A stretch of 64,000 bases of DNA from Prevotella sp. Lineage in GTDB: Bacteria; Bacteroidota; Bacteroidia; Bacteroidales; Bacteroidaceae. The DNA is taken from NCBI GenBank assembly GCA_017650905.1, contig JAGCDZ010000019.1:1-64000 (forward strand), written 5' to 3'. A program made the translations under genes and the position numbers. The first letter of the stretch is position 1. Every line of letters starts with the position of its first letter. Below, in pieces: positions 24,903 to 33,011 of this stretch. Below the pieces are notes generated by a model that had not been told where the DNA came from, did not search any database, and saw only the letters and a list, made by a program, of their open reading frames with translations.

Positions 24903-26160
24903 CTTTCTTGAATGTATTTTGAGGACAATAACTAAAGCACCTGCCGCACATCGTGCATCGTGCAGTATCTATCTCGTAAGTCTTTCGTGACCGTTTAACA
25001 GAAAGTCGGAGCAGTTTGAGGCCTATCACAAAGCCAATCAAGGCACCTGCTAAATGTGCATAGATAGCGTATTGGTGCTGTACTTCAGCAACTTCCGCCT
25101 GCAAAGCTTCAATATTACCTCCCAACGCATGGAAAGTTTCCACCTCCAACGGCATCTCCATTTCGGGGTTAGCCTGCTGTTCCTGAATTAAATTATAAAG
25201 ATATACACTTTTGTGTGCACTGCTGAGTGCTTTACTCTGTCCACCTATCAGCAGGGCTCCACCCAACGTGAAGACCGGTAATAATACGGCAAAAAGGATG
25301 ACACGTCTGACCCCTGCCGACCTCGACTCTTTGGTCTTGCTGGTCTGAGGGGAATGAATAGCATCAACTGGACAGGATTTGATGCACAAAGCGCAATTGA
25401 TGCAGGTCTTGGAAGTGATGGTCAGTTTCTTCCACGAGAAAGAACTGAACACTGAGAGCAGGGCACCGTAAGGGCAGAGGAATTGACAGAAGGGCCGTCC
25501 TACAAACACTGAGAGCAGGAGTAGCGATACACCAAAGATAATCATGCCAAGGTCGCCGCCCAAGCGGAAGATACCAACGAAGGGGTCGAAACGGCAGATG
25601 AGGAATTGACTGCGGGTAGCTGCATAGAGGATGGCAAAGGCCAAATAGATCCACGGAATGACAGACAAGGCGGCAGATACAGCCCTTGTCAAGCGGAAGT
25701 TCTTCACATTGACCAGTTCCTGAAGGGCACCTAAAGGGCATACACCCGCACAAAAGACCCTTCCAAATAGCACAGCAGCCAATAGGGGAATAATGAAAAT
25801 AAACAGTACATACCAAGGCAAATGATAGGTGGAATCAGTCAATGCCAGCACCACATTCTGAATGCTGCCCACACTACACACACAGCCACTACGGAAAAAA
25901 CCAAAATAAGCCACCGACACCACCGACACGCCAAGGATGACATTACGGCTCCTCCGCTTGTAGGCCGCCCACATTACAACACCTATCAAGGTGATAAGCA
26001 GCACGATATCAACCACATTCCACAACCATTCCAGAGGCACACCATGCTCAATGTCTGGGTATTGGTAGCCAGAGGTGAAGTCAGGCTTTGGGAACCGGGC
26101 CTCACACATCGCCCTTAGACTGATGAGCGATGAAATTGCTAATGATAGTTCTCTACGCAT
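24886..26160 (-). CDS. NosR/NapH-like polytopic 4Fe-4S membrane protein
   Basis: 424 aa with about six to seven helices. It carries the NosR/NapH cysteine loops FCAGVCPLGALQE and FCQFLCPYGALL (CxxxCP), a ferredoxin site CINCALCIKSCPVDAI in the middle and CTMCGRCFSYCP at the C-terminus, plus SGCVCSVGS near residue 92. Proteins of this family move electrons between quinol or cytoplasmic donors and periplasmic acceptors. No nitrate or nitrous-oxide reductase genes are nearby. It overlaps the Tat-exported polyferredoxin gene by 8 nt, matching the NapH-NapG pairing. Confidence 0.9.
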   Translation of the reverse strand: MRRELSLAISSLISLRAMCEARFPKPDFTSGYQYPDIEHGVPLEWLWNVVDIVLLITLIGVVMWAAYKRRSRNVILGVSVVSVAYFGFFRSGCVCSVGSIQNVVLALTDSTYHLPWYVLFIFIIPLLAAVLFGRVFCAGVCPLGALQELVNVKNFRLTRAVSAALSVIPWIYLAFAILYAATRSQFLICRFDPFVGIFRLGGDLGMIIFGVSLLLLSVFVGRPFCQFLCPYGALLSVFSSFSWKKLTITSKTCINCALCIKSCPVDAIHSPQTSKTKESRSAGVRRVILFAVLLPVFTLGGALLIGGQSKALSSAHKSVYLYNLIQEQQANPEMEMPLEVETFHALGGNIEALQAEVAEVQHQYAIYAHLAGALIGFVIGLKLLRLSVKRSRKTYEIDTARCTMCGRCFSYCPQNTFKKDEKAL

Positions 26161-26725
26161 GGTCTTTCAGTTGATATGCTTCTTCGTAAGATACTCGCTT
26201 GATGGCATTAGAGGGACATACCCGCGAGATCTGACACTCATTACAGTTCTGACAGAGATCTTGCTGAATCTGCAGGAACAGTGAACCATTGCCGAAGGAG
26301 GTGCATCCCTTCACGCACTTGCCGCAACCCGTACAGAGACTGTCATCGATAGTATATTCGAAATATGGTTCCTCCACGAACTTTCGCGTGATGGCACCCG
26401 TAGGACAGAGTTGGTTCTCGGCAGCCGTATTCAAATCCTTTACACTTGGACGATAGTAGCCACCACAGAGATCGCAATAGCCACACACACGGTTAGCATG
26501 GAAACACTTCACCGCCGACACAGGGAGCACGCAATCAGTTTCACATCGTCCACACTGGGTACAGGTATATGGGTCAATCTGCCAGAAGGCGTCACTCTCC
26601 TTGCCTTTGGCTCTGGTGGCAAGTACACCGCCGGTTGCCACACCTACGCCAGCAACTAGCAGAGTGCCGCATTTTTGCAGGAAATTCCTGCGGTCCATAG
26701 GACTTGTCAATTTCTTATCTTTCAT
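26153..26725 (-). CDS. NapG-like exported polyferredoxin (Tat signal)
   Basis: 190 aa. Start at ATG 26725, overlapping the upstream stop as ATGA. A twin-arginine motif (DRRNFLQK) leads a hydrophobic stretch (LLVAGVGVATGGVLA). Mature part: four cysteine clusters (CTQCGRCETDC, CGYCDLCGGYY with LCPTGAI, CTGCGKCVKGC, CQNCNECQISRVCP), enough for about four 4Fe-4S centres, as in NapG/MauM. It should accept electrons from the NosR/NapH-like protein encoded next and act on the outer face of the inner membrane. Neighbours point to the terpenoid and propeller proteins as partners. Confidence 0.88.
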   Translation of the reverse strand: MKDKKLTSPMDRRNFLQKCGTLLVAGVGVATGGVLATRAKGKESDAFWQIDPYTCTQCGRCETDCVLPVSAVKCFHANRVCGYCDLCGGYYRPSVKDLNTAAENQLCPTGAITRKFVEEPYFEYTIDDSLCTGCGKCVKGCTSFGNGSLFLQIQQDLCQNCNECQISRVCPSNAIKRVSYEEAYQLKDHA

Positions 26726-27735
26726 ACTTTCAACGGGCAGTTTTGTTCGCATTGTCCACACTCGGTCAGTTGACTTTGTTGTTTATTGTATTGGAACACC
26801 GACACCTTGTCGTTTCCAGCCACAATCAGTTTATCCTTCATCACGCGGATGCGGTAGGCATCATGTCCGCCGCCCAAGGCTTTGGCATCTAAAAGCACAC
26901 TTCGAAACACTCCATCTTGAGAATAGCAACTCACACGAGGTATGCCTTTCTCGGAGGTGAGTAGATCGCCACCAAAAGCCGGCGTGATGACTACAGGATT
27001 ACAGCAGCCACTGAAGGCACCCTTACCAGCCCCAGACTTACCGAAAGAGGCCACGAACGTGCCGTCGGTCGTATATTGTTCCACCTGATGACGACCCGGA
27101 TTAGAACAGAATATTTTGCCATCCACCGCCGTAATACCGAAACTATAACTCGGCACGACAAATCCCTTGGGACTGTTGATGAAGCATGCAAAAGTGCCGT
27201 CGGGATGATACTTGCAGATATGCTTATTGGAAGCATCGGTCACAAACACGCCCTCAGCGCATACCGCCATAAAACAGTAGTCAGCATTGTCGCTGCATGC
27301 AGTCCATTGATGCACCAACTCTCCATGTCGGTCGTACACCTCAATAGCAGCAGGGAACAATGCATATACCTTTCCGTCATAGACCGCTAAATCACGTAAC
27401 CCCGAGGGAATGCTGAAATTATACTGCAACTCACCGCTTAGACCAAAGATATACACTTGATTAGGCGTGGCGAGGAAAATGCTTCCTCCTTCCACATCGA
27501 GCGCATGAATTTCATCTGGCACCTCAAAGCCAAACGTGCGTCGATAAGGGGATACAAGTGGCTCATCGTCATCCTCTATCAGCGAAAAGCCTTTGGCGCG
27601 TTTCGTGCCATAAAACAGGTCACCGGGTTTGGTGAACAGTTTCCACAAACCACCACTCACTACTGAGAGAATGGCCCCACCAACGGCTAAAGAACCCGAT
27701 ACCTTCAAAAACTTTCTTCTATCCATATTTTTCAC
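26722..27735 (-). CDS. Tat-exported NHL-like beta-propeller protein
   Basis: 337 aa. Twin-arginine signal (MDRRKFLKVSGSLAVGGA). The body has six or so NHL-type blades: DVEGGSIFLATPNQVYIF, LAVYDGKVYALFPAAIEVYD, NKHICKYHPDGTF, RHQVEQYTTDGTFVASFGK, ending NDKVSVFQYN. The C-terminus is cysteine-rich (CGQCEQNCPL) with further pairs (CSDNADYC, GCCNP). Use of the Tat route suggests folding with a cofactor or co-export with the FeS protein whose gene overlaps its stop codon. No known family assignment beyond NHL/6-bladed propeller. Confidence 0.75.
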   Translation of the reverse strand: MKNMDRRKFLKVSGSLAVGGAILSVVSGGLWKLFTKPGDLFYGTKRAKGFSLIEDDDEPLVSPYRRTFGFEVPDEIHALDVEGGSIFLATPNQVYIFGLSGELQYNFSIPSGLRDLAVYDGKVYALFPAAIEVYDRHGELVHQWTACSDNADYCFMAVCAEGVFVTDASNKHICKYHPDGTFACFINSPKGFVVPSYSFGITAVDGKIFCSNPGRHQVEQYTTDGTFVASFGKSGAGKGAFSGCCNPVVITPAFGGDLLTSEKGIPRVSCYSQDGVFRSVLLDAKALGGGHDAYRIRVMKDKLIVAGNDKVSVFQYNKQQSQLTECGQCEQNCPLKV

Positions 27736-29165
27736 TCCTCAAACACTTTCAGACATTTTATCGTTTTGGAATCTCTCACTATCAGATAGCCATCTGCATA
27801 TGCCAGCGGTCCCCAAGCATCGATACCTTCCTCCATCACCCTCTGCCGTTTAAGCAACGTCATGGACTGGGCATTAACATGGAATACAAACAACTCACCG
27901 TCTTCCTTGAAGGCAAAGAGCATATTGCCTATCATCATGTAAGGCCCCAAGCCGAATCGTTCATCGGCAGAGGAAGTCCAGATAGGGGTGTGGATGTTAT
28001 TGGGCATATACATGGCAAGACGTTCACGCATACCACCGCCGTCCTTAGGTAGGATGGTGATGAGTCTGCCATCATAGATGATAGGTGTCTGTTGTTCACT
28101 CGACATACCTTCGGCCGCTTTATAGGCATCCAGAATTTCAGCCTTCCAGGTGCTGCCAGTCTGCGTTACCTGCAATAGGGCACCACCAGCACCGTAACCT
28201 GCCACAAGAAACACCTGATTGGGTGAAATCTGCAAGGGCGAAGGTGCCACGACAGAAGGTTGCCACTTAGTAGCACTCCACAACAGTTTGCCCTGTTGAC
28301 CCGATTGTGCGTTGACACCACAAACACCTCCTACACCTACATAAACATAGGTAGGAGTACCGGCAAAGGTCATGGGCATCACGGAGGAGTGCGACATCTT
28401 ATAGCCTATGCTGTTGGGAGTACCCCAGAGGGTTTTGCCCGACTGCACATCGACACCAATCATCAGGGTGTCTTTACCTGCCGGTGCCAAAACAAGGGCA
28501 TCATTATCAATAAATGGACACTGACCCGTGTACCAGAAAGGAATCTCAGTACCGAAGCGTTTCTTCATGTCGATGGTCCACTGTAGGTCGCCCGTATGCT
28601 TGTTGCAACACATCACGTGTCCCTCAGGACCGATGGTAACAACAAGGTCGTGCCAGATGGCTGGGATAGTGCGTGAAAAGCCATGGTTGCGCTTCATAGG
28701 CACTCGATACCATCGCCGCCACAGAGGTTTACCCGTTGGCAGATCGAAACACCGCAGGACATCGGAACTCAACTGCTCGTCGTAGTCGAGGACATAGACC
28801 TTACCCTCAGAGATAACAGGTGAAGCATGTCCCTCACCAGTCGTTACTGTCCATACATCCTTGAAATCATCCTTGATGAGTGACGGCCCCTTTGCATAGA
28901 CGACCTTGTTGTCGTGGTGGGCGCCACGGAAACAGGGCCATTCGCCTTTCAATTCGTTGGGGGAAACTATACCTTCTTCTTTCATGAAAAACTCACCAAT
29001 CAGCACATCATCGGCCTTACGGGCGTGACCTTCAGGACGATTGTCGGCTCCAGGCACCGCTTCTGTGAAGCCTGTGGTTGGGTCATAGAGATGCCAGCCA
29101 ATCAGTATCAGCAGGTAGAATACGACCAGCGCAGCGGTAAGGAGTGTTATTCTATTTTTCTTCAT
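27732..29165 (-). CDS. Membrane-anchored PQQ-like beta-propeller protein
   Basis: 477 aa. One N-terminal helix (ITLLTAALVVFYLLILIGWHL) anchors it. A propeller follows, starting WPCFRGAHHDNKVVYAKG, with VYVLDYDEQLSSDVLRCFD, MCCNKHTGDLQWTID and GVDVQSGKTLWG, ending YLIVRDSKTIKCLKVFEE. The WxxFRGxxHDN opening is shared with the other propellers of this cluster, so they form one paralogue family. It overlaps the cyclase gene by 14 nt and the Tat propeller gene by 4 nt. Confidence 0.83.
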   Translation of the reverse strand: MKKNRITLLTAALVVFYLLILIGWHLYDPTTGFTEAVPGADNRPEGHARKADDVLIGEFFMKEEGIVSPNELKGEWPCFRGAHHDNKVVYAKGPSLIKDDFKDVWTVTTGEGHASPVISEGKVYVLDYDEQLSSDVLRCFDLPTGKPLWRRWYRVPMKRNHGFSRTIPAIWHDLVVTIGPEGHVMCCNKHTGDLQWTIDMKKRFGTEIPFWYTGQCPFIDNDALVLAPAGKDTLMIGVDVQSGKTLWGTPNSIGYKMSHSSVMPMTFAGTPTYVYVGVGGVCGVNAQSGQQGKLLWSATKWQPSVVAPSPLQISPNQVFLVAGYGAGGALLQVTQTGSTWKAEILDAYKAAEGMSSEQQTPIIYDGRLITILPKDGGGMRERLAMYMPNNIHTPIWTSSADERFGLGPYMMIGNMLFAFKEDGELFVFHVNAQSMTLLKRQRVMEEGIDAWGPLAYADGYLIVRDSKTIKCLKVFEE

Positions 29166-30888
29166 TTTTGATGGCGTGTAGCAGGAATGTCACATTATAT
29201 AGTTCTTCAGAATACCACAGTCGGGAGAAATACAACCCGACAGGTTCGTTCTTATAGAGGGTGCCAGCCTGATAGCGACGATAGAGGTAATCCCAACCGC
29301 GCTGTTTGGCTGAAGCCATTGACCATTGACTATTGACCGTTGACCATTGTGAATCACGGAAATGGGCTAGGGCTGCCAGAACCCGACTGGTATAGGTGAC
29401 CTTGGAGCGCACACCTTTGTTGCCGCCCCATCCGCCATCCTCATTCTGACAGGCCAATAGGAATTCTATCTGCTGTGTAGCCAGCGTTGTTCCTTCTTTC
29501 TGACCACTCTGCATAAGGTAATCAACCACAGTTGCAGTTCCATAGACAGGAGCCTTTTCATCGATGGCATCCTGATCGCCAAACCACAGTGGCACCCAGC
29601 CACCTTCCTGAACAGTACTCTCCAACCAATGGAGCATACGGTCATAACTCTTCTCTACGGCTTGGTGAAGGTCACCTTGTAGCGAGGGCAACCATAACCC
29701 CATCGCCAGCATAGCGTGGGCCGTGATGTCGGGTGTACTGCGGTCGAACGGCAACTTGCCCCATCCTTTACAGAAAGTAGGCATGCCGCCATCATTGTTT
29801 TGCAGTCCAATAAGCCACCGCAACCCGTTCTCCACCTCGACACTAAGGGTTCCATCAGTCAGGTGATGAAGGGCGACAAGGGCAGCACTGGTGTCATCAC
29901 CATCGGGTACGGAACCACTGAGGTCGCTCCATCCCCAACCACCTGCAATAGCGCCCGTAAAGGGATGTATGTCAGTAGTGGCATTGCGTTTGATAATTTG
30001 AGCCAAAGCCATCTTATCGTCATCGCTGCCACTGAACACTTTTCCTGTCAGACTGGTGACCCAACCTGAGAGATTGGTATCGATGGGCCATGCACCGTCT
30101 GACCTAACGGTTTGCATCAGGAATTGAGCACAGTGTTGTGTCACTACATGCTCTCGGAAACCACCTTCAGCCAGACACATACTGACAAAGGCTGTAAGTG
30201 GAGCCGCCTCAAGGAATCCACCATCGGCGGGCTGCATACGTTGGAGTACCTGCATGGCCTTGGGGATGAACAGTTTGCGAAGCGGTGATAACAGCCCGCC
30301 TTTCTTGTGCATCTGGCAGATACCGATGGCTATCAGCGCCGGAATGGCATAGCTCACCACAGGCATATTGAGATAGCGGAACAATCGTTGCGGCAACGTG
30401 GCCAACTCAAAGGGGAAGGTGGGTATTTTATCCCAACTGCTGATGACACCTGCCAAAGCGCACATCGTCAGAATAGGGACAGAGAAGGTCAAGTCGCGAC
30501 CATAGTAGCTCAGCACGCCATTAATAAGCGCTTCTTCGGTGTGACCACCAAATTGTTTATCAAGATACTCTCGCGCTTGGGCAGGTGCCTGACCTACAGC
30601 ATAGAGCGACACGTAGGTCAGCAGCGTAGCCGTCATGTTCGATGGACTCTCCACTGAGTCTCCCCATGTGCCATCGGCTTTCATCGTATCGTGCAACCAT
30701 TTCACGCCATTGGCAATATAGGGTGTATACCGCTCGCTGTCGATACGTTGTAAGGCGAACACACTCACAGAAGTGGCGATGGCACTACTGGAGAGCCTGC
30801 CATTCCACATGCCATTGGCTGTCCGACTCTGCATGAGTCTGCCGTAGGCATCGTGCCACATTTCCTGGAGTTGTTCTTTATTGATCAT
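29152..30888 (-). CDS. Squalene-hopene-type class II terpene cyclase homologue
   Basis: 578 aa. The order of motifs follows squalene-hopene cyclases (about 630 aa): TANGMWNG near the N-terminus, SSWDKIPTFPFELATLPQ where SHC has its WxxxPxxPPE segment, the catalytic protonation motif DGDDTS at 329-334 (SHC DVDDTA), QW-type repeats QNNDGGMPTF and QNEDGGWGG, STPDITAH, and PVYGTATVVDYL matching SHC YGT. DxDD is intact, so proton-initiated cyclisation of a polyprenyl substrate is plausible. ATG 30888 is preferred to a GTG at 30891. It has an in-frame microrepeat at 29317-29352. Neighbours supply a prenyl synthase and a radical SAM enzyme. Confidence 0.85.
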   Translation of the reverse strand: MINKEQLQEMWHDAYGRLMQSRTANGMWNGRLSSSAIATSVSVFALQRIDSERYTPYIANGVKWLHDTMKADGTWGDSVESPSNMTATLLTYVSLYAVGQAPAQAREYLDKQFGGHTEEALINGVLSYYGRDLTFSVPILTMCALAGVISSWDKIPTFPFELATLPQRLFRYLNMPVVSYAIPALIAIGICQMHKKGGLLSPLRKLFIPKAMQVLQRMQPADGGFLEAAPLTAFVSMCLAEGGFREHVVTQHCAQFLMQTVRSDGAWPIDTNLSGWVTSLTGKVFSGSDDDKMALAQIIKRNATTDIHPFTGAIAGGWGWSDLSGSVPDGDDTSAALVALHHLTDGTLSVEVENGLRWLIGLQNNDGGMPTFCKGWGKLPFDRSTPDITAHAMLAMGLWLPSLQGDLHQAVEKSYDRMLHWLESTVQEGGWVPLWFGDQDAIDEKAPVYGTATVVDYLMQSGQKEGTTLATQQIEFLLACQNEDGGWGGNKGVRSKVTYTSRVLAALAHFRDSQWSTVNSQWSMASAKQRGWDYLYRRYQAGTLYKNEPVGLYFSRLWYSEELYNVTFLLHAIKNEEK

Positions 30889-31537
30889 CACTTCCTAATG
30901 CTAATAGTCCGTAAAACAAGTATTCCACATCACTGTATTCATCTAAAAGGGTAGGGACAAAACTACCCATATCTAACCAATGGGCTTCAATAAAACGGGC
31001 GACAGACTGCAGCCTTTCCCCAATGAGTCGAAGGGTGAAGAGTGCTACTGCCGTAGAAAGGAGGTCAGGCACGGGTGCCACCTCGCTGGCACGGAATCCG
31101 CCCGTCTCGTCCTGCCGTTGTTTCAACCAACTGATTAATGAGATATCTAATACCTCGCCTGTCTGATGTTGCATCGCAAGGAGGCAGCAAGCAGCTGTTG
31201 AGGTCAGCTGTCTGAGGTCAGCTGTCTGAGGTACAATGTATTTTTCCCCAGACAGGAAGGCGAAGAATTGTCCGTAGATGGTATCGCGACCTATACTCTC
31301 CTTTACCACGAGGGGCTTTTTCGGGAGCCAGAGCACTTTGATGGGTGAAAGGACAGCCTCCAACACCTTACCAAACTGCGTATAGTAGGCATCCACCTGT
31401 CCACCTGCATTGAGATAACCGTTGGCGCGACGCTGCGACAGCAGATACTGCTTGACCTGCTGCTGCGCGTCTTTGTTCAGGCGTTTCCATCCTTTGCGCA
31501 ATTGGAAATATACTTTCACCATCAACGGTATCTTCAT
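30878..31537 (-). CDS. Small prenyltransferase/cyclase-repeat protein
   Basis: 219 aa, no signal peptide. It contains alpha-alpha-barrel repeats like those of protein prenyltransferase beta subunits and cyclases: KQYLLSQRRANGYLNAGG and LKQRQDETGGFRASEVAPVPDLLSTAVALFTL. There is no DxDD motif and only half the usual length, so it is probably an accessory subunit to the overlapping cyclase rather than an enzyme. The ATG at 31537 overlaps the prenyl synthase stop by 1 nt. A 14-bp tandem repeat (31199-31232) lies within the coding region. Confidence 0.7.
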   Translation of the reverse strand: MKIPLMVKVYFQLRKGWKRLNKDAQQQVKQYLLSQRRANGYLNAGGQVDAYYTQFGKVLEAVLSPIKVLWLPKKPLVVKESIGRDTIYGQFFAFLSGEKYIVPQTADLRQLTSTAACCLLAMQHQTGEVLDISLISWLKQRQDETGGFRASEVAPVPDLLSTAVALFTLRLIGERLQSVARFIEAHWLDMGSFVPTLLDEYSDVEYLFYGLLALGSDDQ

Positions 31538-33003
31538 CACTTCAATATCTTTTCAGTAACTTGATATAGCAATCGTTTCAGTTCCAGGCTGTCGAGGTCG
31601 TTCAGAGCGTCGAGTGCCTTTTGTTTGTATTGGTCTATCATTCCGTTCAGTTCGCCCTTCACCGCTTCATCGCTCCAGTCAGGATGCTCATGACGCAAAG
31701 CGAAAATAGCCGAGGGTGAACGATCCTGATTGATATCCTCCAAATCATCCTTCAACTGGTAGGCGATGCCGAGTGCTTCGGAATAGTCGTGCAGCATAGG
31801 ACGCAGATGCCGATGATTACTTGTACAGGCGAGTCCCAACATCAGCGACACCTCGAAGGCAGGTACCGTCTTGTGGCGGATAATATCGAGGGTAAAATCA
31901 AGACCTATAGGACGGGGATTTGAAATCCATTCCAATTCCTGCCCTTGCCCTTGACAGAGCGAAGCATGAGCCTCAGCAATCAGTCGCACCAGTTCCATAT
32001 TGTTGCTCAGTGTGAGCAGACGATAACCCATGCCCAACAGGGCATCGCCCACATTGATGGCATAGGCATCGCCATAGAGGGCGTTAATGGTGGGCTGATC
32101 ATAGCGGGTCATATCGCCGTCCTCGATGTCATCGTGAATGAGCGAGGCCTTATGGAAGCACTCCACAGCGACAGCAGCCCGATGCACATCCTCGTTCAAC
32201 AACGTCTCACCCGTGATGGACTGATAGACGGCGCAGAGCAGATAGGGCCGCCAGCGACGACCACCTCTTGTCATCCAATCGAGACATACCTCAGAGGTTT
32301 TGTTTCCAGGATGTCCAAGTACACATTCTAACTCCTCACGACTGAACCATCTGTCAATCTGCTGACGAGTTGCCTCGTACTGGAGTAATGTGTGCTGCTC
32401 AGGGTTTGTCAAGGATAGCAATTCGGCCACGTAACTATCATCCACATGGGTGTTGATGCAGCCATCATCGTTCAAGGGAATAGCCAGTCCCGGCACAGCG
32501 TGACTGACCAACAGCGGGAAGGCTTTTTCCAAAGAGTCAAGACAACTCACGCCGATTACCGCATCGACCACATGATTCTCTATCAGTTCTATCACCTGAG
32601 TGAACCCCTCTGCCACTAAACTCAACGACCCCAATTGCTCGGCTTTATCCTGAAGATCAGGAATCAGGCAACGGCCACATCGATGGCACAGCAGTCCGTA
32701 TTCATCATATTCGCCGCGACACTCTCCATGCTTGCTCAGACACTTAGGCAACATCAGCAGCCGACGGTCGTGAGGAATGGTGGCAATAATATCTACCCAG
32801 AGTTGGTTATTAATTTCCACCATCAACCAAGGGAGCATACCACCATCCATTTCCTTCTGTGCCATAAATTCCTCTGCCAGTGCCTCTAACTGCTTCAGTG
32901 ACACTGGGGGACAAAGGGATTTCGCCTGCACAAAGTCGCGTAGAGCTCTGCGCAGGGTCATCCGCTCTTGAAGCGTATCTGGTATCTGTGTTGGCTTATT
33001 CAT
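31537..33003 (-). CDS. DUF116 - trans-polyprenyl diphosphate synthase fusion
   Basis: 488 aa. Residues ~30-230 form a DUF116-like Cys-containing domain (LMLPKCLSKHGECRGEYDEY, LLCHRCGRCLIPDL, VIGVSCLDSLEKAFPL). Residues ~235-488 are a trans-isoprenyl diphosphate synthase with the first Asp-rich motif LIHDDIEDGD (~290), VGDALLG, and the second YQLKDDLEDIN (~418). All catalytic Asp are present. The product length cannot be read off securely. Start at ATG 33003, 9 nt after the radical SAM stop. It should provide the prenyl diphosphate for the downstream cyclase. Confidence 0.88.
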   Translation of the reverse strand: MNKPTQIPDTLQERMTLRRALRDFVQAKSLCPPVSLKQLEALAEEFMAQKEMDGGMLPWLMVEINNQLWVDIIATIPHDRRLLMLPKCLSKHGECRGEYDEYGLLCHRCGRCLIPDLQDKAEQLGSLSLVAEGFTQVIELIENHVVDAVIGVSCLDSLEKAFPLLVSHAVPGLAIPLNDDGCINTHVDDSYVAELLSLTNPEQHTLLQYEATRQQIDRWFSREELECVLGHPGNKTSEVCLDWMTRGGRRWRPYLLCAVYQSITGETLLNEDVHRAAVAVECFHKASLIHDDIEDGDMTRYDQPTINALYGDAYAINVGDALLGMGYRLLTLSNNMELVRLIAEAHASLCQGQGQELEWISNPRPIGLDFTLDIIRHKTVPAFEVSLMLGLACTSNHRHLRPMLHDYSEALGIAYQLKDDLEDINQDRSPSAIFALRHEHPDWSDEAVKGELNGMIDQYKQKALDALNDLDSLELKRLLYQVTEKILK

Positions 33004-33011
33004 TATTATTT

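Noticed and set aside
24886..26725. Assignment as nitrate-reductase napH/napG
   Set aside because: Motifs match the family, but no napA, napB or nos genes are present and the operon content differs, so the specific names would mislead.
12776..29165. PQQ-dependent dehydrogenases
   Set aside because: The propellers lack the catalytic Asp/Glu, calcium ligands and vicinal cysteines, and there are no pqq biosynthesis genes.
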